64,000 bases of DNA from Micrococcaceae bacterium Sec5.7 (GCA_039636785.1 CP144169.1:496001-560000), one strand, 5' to 3'. Positions 26,064-36,699 are shown, counted from the stretch's first letter. The notes: a model not told the origin generated them from the letters alone. Numbers and translations are program-made.

Positions 26064-26666
26064 CTAGGGCGCCACCTTCAGCTCCCGGACGATACGTACC
26101 TTCCACGCGGCGTCGTCGCTCGTGTCCAGCAGTGCCACCGTTCCGTGGGCGAGGTGCAGCGCAACCCGCTTGACGGCCAGAAGTTCAAGATAGAGGTGCT
26201 CGTTCATCCGGGCCGGGGAATCGATCACGAACTTTACGGCGTCGCGCATTTTTCGGTAATTGGCGCTGCGTTCGCGGTGCAGGTGCAGCTCGAGCATCCG
26301 GCGCTGACGCAGCCGCGGTTCATGTCGGTTCAGCCAGGACACCGCAGCGTGCACCCCCACCACGAGCGTCAGCGATACGGCGTAGATCCACCAGCCCGTG
26401 GACAACAGGAACAGCGGCAGGTTGGCAATGGCCACCAGCGCAATCACCAGCCGCAGCGCAACGAGCCGCCGGACGGTCAGCGCCACAGCACCCATCGCTG
26501 CCCGGAATCCGTGCTGTTCCTTCCGCGCTGCCGCCGGATCAATCGTGAATTCGTCCAGCACCAGGACGCCGTTCGCCTCGGGGCCAAGCATCAGGCCGTA
26601 CTTCGGCGCTGACGGCTGCGGTCCGTCGGTTGCGGGAACGTTTGTTGCTGCGGGCGTATTTGTCAT
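26064..26666 (-). CDS. Hypothetical protein with two membrane helices
   Basis: A 200-residue protein: a Pro/Ala-rich N-terminus, NGVLVLDEFTIDPAAARKEQ, two adjacent helices (RLVALRLVIALVAIANLPLF, WWIYAVSLTLVVGVHAAVSW) and a basic cytoplasmic C-terminal domain (LRQRRMLELHLHRERSANYR, LYLELLAVKRVALHLAHGTV, WKVRIVRELKVAP). Function unknown. The IS701 element inserted at its stop codon; the duplicated CTAG keeps TAG in place, so the protein is not altered. The ATG at 26666 is divergent from the MSMEG_6728-type gene. Confidence 0.7.
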   Translation of the reverse strand: MTNTPAATNVPATDGPQPSAPKYGLMLGPEANGVLVLDEFTIDPAAARKEQHGFRAAMGAVALTVRRLVALRLVIALVAIANLPLFLLSTGWWIYAVSLTLVVGVHAAVSWLNRHEPRLRQRRMLELHLHRERSANYRKMRDAVKFVIDSPARMNEHLYLELLAVKRVALHLAHGTVALLDTSDDAAWKVRIVRELKVAP

Positions 26667-26826
26667 GACAGGGCTTCCAGGACGCTGGGGTGAGTCCGGT
26701 AATCCTAGTGGCTGGAACGACACGCTGTATGCAGAGGTCCACGATGTGAACACCTTTATGTGGTATGGCGGTGTGGCGGCGGCCACTGCAATTGGCACAT
26801 CCGCTCCGGGGCCCCAGACTAAAGGG

Positions 26827-27732
26827 ATGCAGACTTTCCTCCCGTACCCCGATTTCCGGCAGAGCGCCGCCGCACTCGACACCGCCAGGCTCGGCAAGCA
26901 GCGCGTCGAAGCGCTGCAGATCCTCCGCGCGCTGGTGATCCCCGAGTACGGCTGGCAGTCCCACCCCGCGGTCCGGATGTGGATGGGCAACGTCCCCGCG
27001 CTGACCCTCTACGGCCTGGCCATGGTGGACGAATGGACCGAACGCGGCCACCCGGACAACACCCGGGCAAACATCACCGAGTTCGCTCCGCAGGCCGCCC
27101 ACCCGGATTACGCGGACAAGATCCCCATGCCCAAATGGCTGGGCGATCCCGAACTGCACCTCAGCCACCGCTCCAAGCTTCTCCACAAGGAACCGCGCTT
27201 CTACGCCTCCGTGTTCCCCGGCACGGAACCTGACGTGGAGTACATCTGGCCGGAGCCCCGGCACGAATTCCTGCCCGAGGATCCCATCGGCGAACGCCTC
27301 TGGATCCTCCGCGCCCCCGTTGGCGAAGGCGATCCCAAGCAGCTGGACACCGTCAGCCTCCCGCCCATTCGGCGCGCTGGTTCGGGCAGCGCCGACGCCG
27401 ACGACTACTCGCCCGTCTACGCCGATGACGGATCCCGCCGCCCCTCCAAGAAGCCCCGTAAATTGCCGCCAAAGCAGCTCGTCAAGAAGCCCACACGGAA
27501 ACGCCAGCAGCAGGAGGACGCGTTCTCCACGCTCCCGGGCAACACGCAGGTGGCTGTCCCCTTCGACGGCGGCAGAACCTTCGCGCTCGGAACCGTCCAG
27601 GGCCGCCCCATCACCGTGGAGGGCCGCTTCGCACGCAACTTCGAGGTCAGCGAAATCCTGGACCGCTCGGCCTTCGTTTACCCGGCCCTGCTGCAGGATC
27701 CGCGCGTCTTCTTCCCGGTTCCGGCCCTCTAA
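26827..27732 (+). CDS. MSMEG_6728 family protein
   Basis: A 301-residue cytoplasmic protein of the actinobacterial MSMEG_6728 type: MQTFLPYPDFRQSAAALDTA start, then RLGKQRVEALQILRALVIPE, YGWQSHPAVRMWMGNVPALT and PKWLGDPELHLSHRSKLLHK. These N-terminal 160 residues are the conserved part; the rest has a basic Lys/Arg/Pro linker (RRPSKKPRKLPPKQLVKKP) and a short C-terminal domain. The biochemical role is not known to me. The ATG at 26827 begins the conserved motif. The epimerase gene follows after 8 bases. Confidence 0.82.
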   Translation: MQTFLPYPDFRQSAAALDTARLGKQRVEALQILRALVIPEYGWQSHPAVRMWMGNVPALTLYGLAMVDEWTERGHPDNTRANITEFAPQAAHPDYADKIPMPKWLGDPELHLSHRSKLLHKEPRFYASVFPGTEPDVEYIWPEPRHEFLPEDPIGERLWILRAPVGEGDPKQLDTVSLPPIRRAGSGSADADDYSPVYADDGSRRPSKKPRKLPPKQLVKKPTRKRQQQEDAFSTLPGNTQVAVPFDGGRTFALGTVQGRPITVEGRFARNFEVSEILDRSAFVYPALLQDPRVFFPVPAL

Positions 27733-27740
27733 GCCTGCCC

Positions 27741-28616
27741 GTGACCATTTTGCTGGCCGGTTGCGGCGATCTGGGCACTGAGGCAGGGCTGCGGTTTGCC
27801 GCCGCCGGCCACCGCGTGGTGGGCTGGCGGCGCTCGCCGGCGAAACTTCCGGCAGCAATCGAAGGCGTCGCGGCTGACCTGGGTTCTGCCCAACTGCCGA
27901 CCATCCCGGCGGACACTACCGCCGCCGTCGTCGTTCTTGCTGCCGACTCCCCCACGGAAGCCGCCTACCGGGCGGCATACGTCCACGGGCTTGCTCACGT
28001 TCTGGATGCGCTGGAGCGCGACGGCGCACTGTCTGTCAGGCGGGTGCTTTTTGTCTCGTCCACCGCTGTCTACGGCGACGCCGGCGGCGGTTGGGTGGAT
28101 GAAAGCACGACGGCGGCACCCGGCGGATTCTCGGGCCGCATCTTGCGTGAGGCAGAGGATCTGCTTTTCCAGCGGCTGCGCGGGACGTCCGTTGCGCCTG
28201 TGGTGCTCCGGCTGGGCGGGATCTACGGCCCCGGGCGGACGCGGCTGATCGACCAGGTGCGCGGCGGGACTGCTGTGATTCCTGACTCGGTTCCTGACGT
28301 GCCGCGGTACACCAACCGCATCCACCGGGATGACGCCGCCGCCGCGATCGTGCAGCTGTGCACCATGGCCGCCAGCCCCTCTCCTGTTTACCTTGGCGTG
28401 GACAATGATCCCGCCGAGCTTGGCGACGTCCTGCGGTTCCTGGCGTCCGAGCTGGGACTGGAGGCCCCGCCGTCGGGCGTTGTTCCACCAGCGCGGGGCG
28501 GGAACAAACGGTGCAGCAACGCGCTGCTGCGCGGCACCGGTTTTGAGTTCACGTATCCGGGTTTCCGCGAAGGGTACCGGGAGATTCTTGCCGGGACCGG
28601 AGTACGGCACCCGTAA
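27741..28616 (+). CDS. NAD(P)-dependent epimerase/dehydratase (YeeZ-like SDR)
   Basis: A 291-residue extended short-chain dehydrogenase. The nucleotide motif is MTILLAGCGDLGTEAGLRFA with G-x-G-x-x-G; VLFVSSTAVYGDAGGGWVDE gives the active-site Ser and Tyr region; APVVLRLGGIYGPGRTRLID and YTNRIHRDDAAAAIVQL are typical. This pattern matches the YeeZ-like group of unknown substrate. GTG at 27741 starts 8 bases after the MSMEG_6728-type gene, so they are probably one operon. Confidence 0.83.
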   Translation: MTILLAGCGDLGTEAGLRFAAAGHRVVGWRRSPAKLPAAIEGVAADLGSAQLPTIPADTTAAVVVLAADSPTEAAYRAAYVHGLAHVLDALERDGALSVRRVLFVSSTAVYGDAGGGWVDESTTAAPGGFSGRILREAEDLLFQRLRGTSVAPVVLRLGGIYGPGRTRLIDQVRGGTAVIPDSVPDVPRYTNRIHRDDAAAAIVQLCTMAASPSPVYLGVDNDPAELGDVLRFLASELGLEAPPSGVVPPARGGNKRCSNALLRGTGFEFTYPGFREGYREILAGTGVRHP

Positions 28617-28686
28617 GCTGGCTACAACTGAACGTCGAGGGGAACGTCGAGCGGCTCTTCGATGTCGGTCTCGATGAAGGGGAACC

Positions 28687-29076
28687 ATGGATTTTCAGCA
28701 CATTATCGAGGCCGTGGGCCGGTTTATGGACTTTGCCGGCGTGGCCGTGATGGTGATCGGCGCCCTCGTCTCCATCCCCATGGCACTGCGCGGCTACCAG
28801 CCCCGGCGCCTGCCGCAGGGCGCCGAGTCCCTGTCCGTCTATCGCTCCTACCGCCAGCTGCTGGGCCGCTCCATCCTGCTGGGACTCGAACTCCTGGTGG
28901 CGGCCGACATCATCCGCACCGTCGCCGTCACCCCCACTTTTGAGAGCGTGGGCGTGCTGGCGATCATCGTGCTCATCCGGACGTTCCTGAGCTTCTCGCT
29001 CGAGCTCGAAATCACCGGACGGTGGCCTTGGCAGAAGGAGCCTGCTCCCTCCGCTGCCCGCGTACCTGCTCAATGA
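28687..29076 (+). CDS. DUF1622 membrane protein
   Basis: A 129-residue inner-membrane protein with three helices (residues 14-34, 56-77, 86-103). The family signature is seen in FAGVAVMVIGALVSIPMALR, YRSYRQLLGRSILLGLELLV, AADIIRTVAVTPTFESVGVL and IRTFLSFSLELEITGRWPW. Function unknown. GAAGGGGAACC upstream acts as ribosome site. Confidence 0.9.
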   Translation: MDFQHIIEAVGRFMDFAGVAVMVIGALVSIPMALRGYQPRRLPQGAESLSVYRSYRQLLGRSILLGLELLVAADIIRTVAVTPTFESVGVLAIIVLIRTFLSFSLELEITGRWPWQKEPAPSAARVPAQ

Positions 29077-29182
29077 ACGGAAGGGTGAACTCGGTCTCGA
29101 TCCGCTTCCAGGCGGCATCCCCGACAGTGCCGGTCATCATTCATGGCCGGGGAAGCGACGCAGTGCGGAAGCGACCAAAGAC

Positions 29183-29485
29183 CTAACCTTCACAGTCGGT
29201 GCAATAAGCATGGCTGGCCCTTTCGCGGGCGATCTGCGAACGGTGCCGGACCAGAAAGCATGAGTAGCAGGTGAACTCATCCTCTTTCTGCGGTATGACC
29301 GTGATAGTCAGTACCTCACCGGACAGGTCAGCGCCGGGCAGCTCGACACCTTCGGAGGTGTCGGCCTCGTCCAGTTCGCGCACGACGCTGCGGGCATCCG
29401 GGGCGTTCGCGGAGCGGAGGGCCGCCAGGGAGGCGTTGCGTGTTTCCGCGACATCGGATCGGACTTCGTCGTAATCGGTTGCCAC
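29183..29485 (-). CDS. DUF4193 family zinc-ribbon-like protein
   Basis: A 100-residue conserved actinobacterial protein: MATDYDEVRSDVAETRNASL start, acidic middle, and C-terminal paired cysteines in FTCYSCFLVRHRSQIARE and YCTDCEG, a likely zinc site. Function unknown, but it is usually found in the core genome of Micrococcales. The gene appears intact. Confidence 0.9.
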   Translation of the reverse strand: MATDYDEVRSDVAETRNASLAALRSANAPDARSVVRELDEADTSEGVELPGADLSGEVLTITVIPQKEDEFTCYSCFLVRHRSQIARERASHAYCTDCEG

Positions 29486-29617
29486 TGGTTTATTCTCTTT
29501 CCCGTTGTATCGACTTTCCGGGATTGAACGGTACCCTATGCGGCCGGGGGCCGGCTGCGATGGTACAGAATGCGTCCCCTGCGGGGAGGAGCTACCCGAG
29601 CAATAAACGGCGCGAGC

Positions 29618-29881
29618 TCATCTCTTGTAAACCTCGCGCCGGTGCGCGACCCGGACGACGGTGACGGTCAAGATGGTGTCCTCGGTCTCGAGGAGCACCC
29701 GGTAGTCCCCGATCCGGATCCGCCAAGCACTTTGTTCACCGGTCAGCTTCTTGCACGCCGTTGGGCGGGGATCGATTCCGAGTTCGGCGATCGAGACCAG
29801 AATTCCCCTTCGCGTGCTGGCGTCCAGCCTGCGGATCTCTTTGGCAGCCCTTGTGGTGAAATCGACCGTGTAGCCGGCCAC
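29618..29881 (-). CDS. RelE/ParE-family toxin
   Basis: An 87-residue toxin of the RelE superfamily: YTVDFTTRAAKEIRRLDAST, PRPTACKKLTGEQSAWRIRI and GDYRVLLETEDTILTVTVVR-VAHRREVYKR. The GDYRV core and the C-terminal HR-YKR basic residues, used by ribosome-dependent mRNA interferases, are present. GTG at 29881 starts two bases after the antitoxin stop, typical of a TA operon. The toxin frame is complete while the antitoxin frame carries a stop, which is unexpected. Confidence 0.9.
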   Translation of the reverse strand: MAGYTVDFTTRAAKEIRRLDASTRRGILVSIAELGIDPRPTACKKLTGEQSAWRIRIGDYRVLLETEDTILTVTVVRVAHRREVYKR

Positions 29882-29883
29882 GC

Positions 29884-30141
29884 CTAGAGCTCAGCCTGCA
29901 GCTCGGCCAGGCTCACGCGCCGGCCATGGTCGTCGGCCTTGGCCGCACGGAATTCGACAAGATCCACCGCCTCTTCGAGTTCCTCGAGGCGCGCAAAATC
30001 TTCCACACCTATCAGGACGGCGACAGGCTTGCCATGGCGGGTGATCTGCACGCGCTCACGTCAATAGTTTGCCCTGTTGACAACATCGGGCAGATGTTCG
30101 CGCAAAGCGCCTACAGTGACAGAGCTCGAGTCGATTTCCAT
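29884..30141 (-). pseudogene. Phd/YefM-family antitoxin with in-frame TGA
   Basis: From ATG at 30141 the frame reads MEIDSSSVTVGALREHLPDV-VNRANY, then TGA (complement of 30061-30063), then RERVQITRHGKPVAVLIGVE-DFARLEELEE and the toxin-binding tail VSLAELQAEL before TAG. Family members have Gly at the stop position (GGA to TGA is one base). The DNA-binding part is split from the toxin-binding part. Reinitiation at a GTG four codons later (VQITRHG) could still give a toxin-neutralising fragment, but this is speculation. Confidence 0.85.
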
Positions 30142-30164
30142 ACACACAGCTTGCGCCATTTCTA

Positions 30165-30191
30165 GCGTTTCGTACGTAAAGTACGAAACGC
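30165..30191. promoter_or_regulatory. Perfect inverted repeat upstream of the toxin-antitoxin genes
   Basis: GCGTTTCGTAC (30165-30175) and GTACGAAACGC (30181-30191) are perfect 11-base arms with GTAAA between. It lies 24 bases upstream of the antitoxin ATG. YefM/Phd proteins autorepress by binding paired palindromes with a GTAC core, and two GTAC cores are seen here. Confidence 0.75.
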
Positions 30192-30306
30192 GAAAAGACT
30201 GGCAGACACGGTTATTGAAGAGCCGGGAGTAGCCGGGCCAAATCGCGCGCTGCTTGCGGCGTGTCCGGTTAGCCCACTCCGATCGTTGTCGAGAGATACT
30301 CGGATC

Positions 30307-30588
30307 ATGACGCGACTGGAGTTCCGGCCGGACTACGGTCCGGGACCGTTATGGACCGAAGAAGGGAAGCCCGTCGATTTGCCATCGCTGGGTTTCCCGC
30401 CTGGACTGGTTGAGCGGGTCCGGTTGTGGAACTCCCAGTACGAAGAGGGCAAGATACCGATCAAAGGTCCGGGCGATACTGAGTGGATTGGAGAGGGAGT
30501 GGCTCTTCTCCGTCACATTCGCTCTGGCCTGTGCCATGGCGTCGACGTTGTGGTTACGGAGCCGTGGTGGGGTGAAGCACACCTCTGA
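30307..30588 (+). CDS. Hypothetical protein
   Basis: A 93-residue acidic protein, MTRLEFRPDYGPGPLWTEEG, then VDLPSLGFPPGLVERVRLWN, a helical segment and a C-terminal VVVTEPWWGE. It resembles small conserved actinobacterial proteins of unknown function with the same ending. ATG at 30307 is chosen over the GTG further up because the conserved region begins there. Nothing points to a role. Confidence 0.6.
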   Translation: MTRLEFRPDYGPGPLWTEEGKPVDLPSLGFPPGLVERVRLWNSQYEEGKIPIKGPGDTEWIGEGVALLRHIRSGLCHGVDVVVTEPWWGEAHL

Positions 30589-30643
30589 CCAGTTCAAAGC
30601 TGCCGCACGCGGGCTCCCAAGAACCGACCTATGGAGTGTGCAC

Positions 30644-31003
30644 ATGAATTCGACGGCAAGAGTTGAAATTGACCTTGTTGACGAGGAGCGGAAGCTGCTG
30701 TGGCGCGGGCTTCTGGAGTGGGGCGGGCCGGCTCGATGCAGCGAGGCGATGGCGATCGCCTTGGGATTTCGCGGAGTCGCTGATCTGCTGGAGGAAGGCC
30801 AGAGAATGGCCGACGACCTGAAGGCGGGACGGGCCCTGACAAGATGCGACTGGCGCCGCGCCCTCCTTGCCACCGAGGTCGCATTCGCTAGTGATGTTGT
30901 GGGTTCAGGGATCGACTGGTCCACAACGACGGGCATGGACGACGACCGAACGCTGAGAGTGCTTCGGTCGGCGCAGCGAAAGCTGGCCTCAGCCATAGAC
31001 TGA
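30644..31003 (+). CDS. Hypothetical helical protein
   Basis: A 119-residue soluble protein: MNSTARVEIDLVDEERKLLW, ARCSEAMAIALGFRGVADLL, LTRCDWRRALLATEVAFASD and a C-terminal DDDRTLRVLRSAQRKLASAI. It is helical with no membrane segment. I do not recognise a family. An upstream in-frame GTG would add about 10 residues. Confidence 0.6.
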   Translation: MNSTARVEIDLVDEERKLLWRGLLEWGGPARCSEAMAIALGFRGVADLLEEGQRMADDLKAGRALTRCDWRRALLATEVAFASDVVGSGIDWSTTTGMDDDRTLRVLRSAQRKLASAID

Positions 31004-31075
31004 AATCAGGAGTCACCGAGTGCTCAGGGCGCGCGTCGCTGCGGTCGTCGCGGGTTTGTGTGCTTCGATAGCGGC

Positions 31076-31489
31076 ATGTTCATCCTTCCGAGCTCGGAGA
31101 GTTCACTTCTCGTGCGCAATACCTTTAGCGACCAAGGCGGTTGGGAGAATGCGCGTTCCGCAGCGCTTGACGAGAACGAAGACGGCTTCCGCGCCTACTT
31201 GAAGGTCGTTGATGACAGTGTCTGGGATCGCGCCGGCTGGGAGCAAGTTCGCCAAGCGGCCCTGACGGCGCGTGAACATGCAGCGGTCCTGTTCATTGTG
31301 GACAGTCTTGCCCCTGAACACGATTACCCGATACAGGTCGTTGATTTGAGCGAAGAGTCGCGGCCACCTTTTCGATGCATCGCTCGTGAACTCTGGGGAG
31401 TCGATAACAACCTCAACCTCGCGAACATGGACTGGGAAGAGTTCGCGAACCGCACGGATCACCGCGGCGTCTTCAGAGGGTTCGTCTGA
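31076..31489 (+). CDS. DUF6924-like protein
   Basis: A 137-residue protein whose landmarks match an actinobacterial family I know as DUF6924: MFILPSSESSLLVRNTFSDQ start, YLKVVDDSVWDRAGWEQV, AVLFIVDSLAPEHDYPIQVV and the end LWGVDNNLNLANMDWEEFAN with VFRGFV. Function unknown. The 3' end overlaps by 17 bases the degraded integrase relic on the other strand. Confidence 0.65.
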   Translation: MFILPSSESSLLVRNTFSDQGGWENARSAALDENEDGFRAYLKVVDDSVWDRAGWEQVRQAALTAREHAAVLFIVDSLAPEHDYPIQVVDLSEESRPPFRCIARELWGVDNNLNLANMDWEEFANRTDHRGVFRGFV

Positions 31490-31800
31490 CCGTTCTTGTT
31501 GCGGCGACGTATTCGGCGTAGGACGCAGCTGAGTCGATGGCATGCCGTTCGATGGTGGCGGAGGAGTAGCCAAGGGCTTCAGCGATGAGGGGCACGGGTG
31601 CGATTTTTGTTAGCTCATGGAGGGTGCCGAGTCGGGCAGCGCTCGTGCTGAAGACTGATCGGAGGCGCTGCCGGAGGTGGCCCCGGGTGAATGTGCTGTC
31701 CGGGGGACATGCCGCGGAACACCCAGTTGCTGTTGGGATGTGCTGCGGTGAGGTCGCGGCCCGGGTCGGATGCCAGTTGTCGCCAGGGAGCGTCGAGTGG
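31473..31800 (-). pseudogene. Site-specific integrase, C-terminal remnant (frameshifted)
   Basis: Two frames give the tail of a tyrosine-recombinase-like integrase common in actinobacterial mobile DNA: RDLTAAHPNSNWVFRGMSPG and QHIHPG, then after a one-base shift near 31690 HLRQRLRSVFSTSAARLGTL, IAPVPLIAEALGYSSATIER and HAIDSAASYAEYVAATRT. The usual form is WLFPGRRAGQPMHPEYLRQRL followed by PAPVVAEALGY. The N-terminal part of a protein of the same type lies at 36700-37408 on the same strand. The relic is not functional. Confidence 0.65.
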
Positions 31801-31812
31801 TTCGGGGAGCCG

Positions 31813-32265
31813 CTATACGGTCGGCCTCACGCAGTCGGCTACCCTCCTCTGACAACCAACCCGACAACACCGAATTGGACGATGTCGTGCCACCGGGCCA
31901 ATGCGAGGGTCGGCAGAATCCGCGGATCCCTCACCGGACGTTGCGCTCATCGGGCAGTCGTAGCTGACGGATTCGTCCGTTGCCGCCCCTACCCCATGAC
32001 CGCGGGCCGCGCGCTTGAGCCAGATCCCGATCATCGGGTCGGATGACTCCGGGTTCGGTGCACAGTGACCCCAGTGCCAGCTCACAATGCTCAGGACCTC
32101 ACCAGATGCCGCATCTGCGATCGTGAGGCCACCGGGGCCGGCGGTGTCGCTTCGGGCAATCGTGCGCCGCGGGTCGCGCGGTCCCCAGTCGTCGAACTCT
32201 GAGTCAGCACCGGTCAGCTCCGGCAGGTCGCTTTCTTGCGTGACCCGCAACACCACAGCCGACAC
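31813..32265 (-). pseudogene. GNAT acetyltransferase, degraded C-terminus
   Basis: The first 95 codons read like a GNAT enzyme: MSAVVLRVTQESDLPELTGA, SGEVLSIVSWHWGHC and MIGIWLKRAARGHGVGAAT (the acetyl-CoA loop, usually R-x-x-G-x-G/A). Beyond that the expected motif (VEAHTDVENVAEQRALEKAGF) survives only as fragments in other frames (RNVR, then RWHDIVQFGVV). At least one frameshift ends the conserved fold. It lies inside the block flanked by integrase fragments. Confidence 0.6.
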
Positions 32266-32412
32266 TATCCGGCCATCCGAGAAGGGGGTACGAAGCGTCC
32301 GATGAGGGATACCCTACTGGGTGGCTCGACCGCCCTGCAGCGTGGAGGGCCGGCCGAAAGTGAGCAGTTTTGGAGTAGCGCCGGTCACGGAGCCATGCCT
32401 AGACTGATCGCC

Positions 32413-32583
32413 ATGGACGTCACCATCCACGCGAGCTTCCTCCCCCACAACCGCCCGGACGCCTCCCTGGCCTTCTACCGCGACACCCTCGGCTTCGAGG
32501 TCCGCAACGACGGCGGATACGGCGGGATGCGCTGGATCACGGTCGGCCCTGCCGACCGGCCCGGGACGTCCATCGTCCTTTAA
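32413..32583 (+). pseudogene. VOC-family protein, truncated to its first half
   Basis: 56 codons read MDVTIHASFLPHNRPDASLA, FYRDTLGFEVRNDGGYGGMR and WITVGPADRPGTSIVL, then TAA. Relatives continue for about 80 more residues from GTSIVLHPP, so the second metal-binding repeat is lost. TAGACT at 32399-32404 could be a -10 box for a leaderless start at 32413. The following VOC gene begins 48 bases later, so the second half was probably deleted when the two were joined. Confidence 0.7.
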
Positions 32584-32631
32584 GCTCGACAAGCCCCCGG
32601 GTCGATCTGACCCACGACTTCAGGAGTGACC

Positions 32632-32988
32632 ATGACCGGCTCTTCCACCGAGGGAATCAAGACCGTGCTGCATCCCGTGTCCGACCTGGCGACGGCCAAG
32701 GCGGTGTACACCGCCCTGCTCGGCGTACCGCCGCAGACCGACGGGCCCTACTACGTCGGCTTCGAGGCCGCGGGCCAGCACATCGGGCTGGTGCCGGGCG
32801 GTGGACCGCAGGGCATGACCTCGCCGGTGGCCTACTGGCACGTGCCGGACATCGAGGCGAAGCTGGCTGAGGTGACCGCCGCGGGTGCCACCGTGAAGGA
32901 GCCCGCGCACGACGTCGGTGGCGGCCGCTTGGTGGCCACCGTCACCGACGCCGATGGCAACGTCCTCGGGCTGCTTCAGGACCGGTGA
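32632..32988 (+). CDS. VOC-family metalloprotein (glyoxalase/bleomycin-resistance-like)
   Basis: A 118-residue VOC protein of two beta-alpha-beta repeats: IKTVLHPVSDLATAKAVYTA with the first His, GPYYVGFEAAGQHIGLVPGG, then AYWHVPDIEAKLAEVTAAGA and VATVTDADGNVLGLLQD. Length and repeats are complete. It may act in small-molecule detoxification or resistance. GTG at 32626 is two codons upstream. Its partner downstream is a UvrA-like gene, a pairing seen in resistance loci. G/C-rich third positions stand out even here, suggesting transfer from another actinobacterium. Confidence 0.85.
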   Translation: MTGSSTEGIKTVLHPVSDLATAKAVYTALLGVPPQTDGPYYVGFEAAGQHIGLVPGGGPQGMTSPVAYWHVPDIEAKLAEVTAAGATVKEPAHDVGGGRLVATVTDADGNVLGLLQDR

Positions 32989-33265
32989 GGGCCGGCCCCC
33001 CGCGCTCAGCGTCGTCGCGGCACATGGCCGCGCCGCATCCAGGCCTGGCGCGAGGTGAACGAGATGCCCGACCGCGAGCTGATGCGCGGCGGCCGCTGGT
33101 TGGTCTGACGCCCCGGCCGGGCCCGACGATCAGGTAGACAGCGGACCGTTGCAGCGACCGCGCCGACGAAGGAGAATCAGACGTACTGCTCGAAGCTGGT
33201 CAGATGGAGCCAGGCGACGCCGACGGAGACCGCGAAGGCGGCCCCGCGTAACAGATGGAGAGACG

Positions 33266-35656
<2,391 letters not shown>

Positions 35657-35708
35657 CCGAGGCCCTCGCTGACACACGCCCCGATCCCCCAATGGCGCCT
35701 GCCCTGTG

Positions 35709-36347
35709 TCAGGGATTCACTTTTCGGACATGGGTGGTCGCGGCATCTAACTCTGTTCCGGCAGTGCTTGCCGGGCGCAGTGGCGGAACAGGCGTGCCGG
35801 TGGCGTTCTCCACGAGCACCGAATGCTGCTCGCCTGGGCCAAAGGCGTTTCTTTCACCCCACTGGCGCAGGCCCAGGAGGATTGTGAAGAGGTCTCTGCC
35901 CCGTTCCGTGAGCAGGTAGTGCGAGCGCGTACCACCGTCGTTGCTGCGCTGCGTCAGGATGCCCTGCTCAACGAGGGCGCGGAGGCGGTCGGCCAGGATG
36001 TTTTTGGCAATCCCGAGGCTCTTCTGGAACTGGCTGAAGCGCGGCTGGCAGGCAATGAGATTTTCATCACGCATGATCCGGCGCACCAGTTCAGCTGAAC
36101 ACTCGGTCCCGGCGGCGGCCAGGTCCGCGTGGATCCGCCGGTACCCGTAGGTGCCGTCGGAATCGTCAAAGAAGCGGTGGATACGGGCTGCCAGGGCGTC
36201 CCTGCGGGCCGCGGTGGCCGATTGCGGGCGCTTGAGCCAGTGGTAGAACCCCGAGGTCGAGACGGCCAGCCAGAGGCACAGCTTCGTCACCGGATTCGTC
36301 TCGGACGGGTCATTCTTCTGGGAATCAATGTATTCATACTTGCTCAC
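35709..36347 (-). pseudogene. In-frame chimera: IS3 OrfB N-terminus fused to HxlR C-terminus
   Basis: A single open frame of 212 codons. Residues 1-103 are an IS3 OrfB start (CLWLAVSTSGFYHWLKRPQ, DGTYGYRRIHADLAAAG, LVRRIMRDENLIACQPR). Residues 104-212 are an HxlR-type MarR-like regulator without its N-terminal part (FSQFQKSLGIAKNILADRLR, LTQRSNDGGTRSHYLLTERG, LFTILLGLRQWGERNAFGPG). A deletion inside the IS reached into the HxlR gene and happened to keep the frame. GTG 36347 overlaps the OrfA stop by one base. The HxlR piece retains part of the winged helix, so the chimera could be made but is probably not a working regulator. Confidence 0.8.
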
Positions 36348-36683
36348 TACCGCTGCTCCCTCGCGAAGTAAGCGCTGGCTTTTTTCAAGAATAGATTCTC
36401 AGCCCGCAAGTCCTGGATTTCCTTCTCCAGTTCCTTCAACCTGGCCACATCGGCAACGGTCGCCGGGGTCTCGGTACCGCCATTGCTTTCACGGTATTTG
36501 ATCAACCAGCGACGCAGGGTCTCGGCCCCGACGCCATAGGCCTTGGCGACCTCTACGACAGGCTTGGAAGTGCTGATGACCTCACGGCACAAATCGTCCT
36601 TGAAGTCCTGGGTAAATGTACGACGTGACGCAGACATGCTGCTGTTCTCACTTTCAATGGAACCCCCATTTTAGGAGGGCCCA
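36038..36683. mobile_element. IS3-family element, truncated
   Basis: The OrfA end is bounded on the minus strand by TGGGCCCTCCTAAAATGGGG at about 36683, a typical TG-starting end. OrfA is intact and OrfB is cut after about 103 codons at 36038 where HxlR sequence begins. No opposite end or target duplication is seen, so the element cannot move by itself. Confidence 0.65.
36347..36637 (-). CDS. IS3-family transposase OrfA
   Basis: A 96-residue DNA-binding subunit: RRTFTQDFKDDLCREVISTS, VVEVAKAYGVGAETLRRWLI (helix-turn-helix) and a leucine-zipper end (VARLKELEKEIQDLRAENLF-LKKASAYFAREQR). It is complete, and its stop overlaps the start of the OrfB part by one base, as usual for frameshift-coupled IS3 genes. 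With OrfB truncated it has no partner here. Confidence 0.9.
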   Translation of the reverse strand: MSASRRTFTQDFKDDLCREVISTSKPVVEVAKAYGVGAETLRRWLIKYRESNGGTETPATVADVARLKELEKEIQDLRAENLFLKKASAYFAREQR

Positions 36684-36699
36684 CTGTCCGAAATCCCCA

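Noticed and set aside
30061-30063. TGA in the antitoxin as a selenocysteine codon
   Set aside because: Family members have Gly here, not Cys, and no selenocysteine hairpin was seen. A plain nonsense change is simpler.
36385-36400. A -1 slippery heptamer in the IS3 OrfA (A6 run near 36386)
   Set aside because: The run is not in the A-AAA-AAG phase relative to OrfA's frame, and OrfB has its own GTG start overlapping the OrfA stop.
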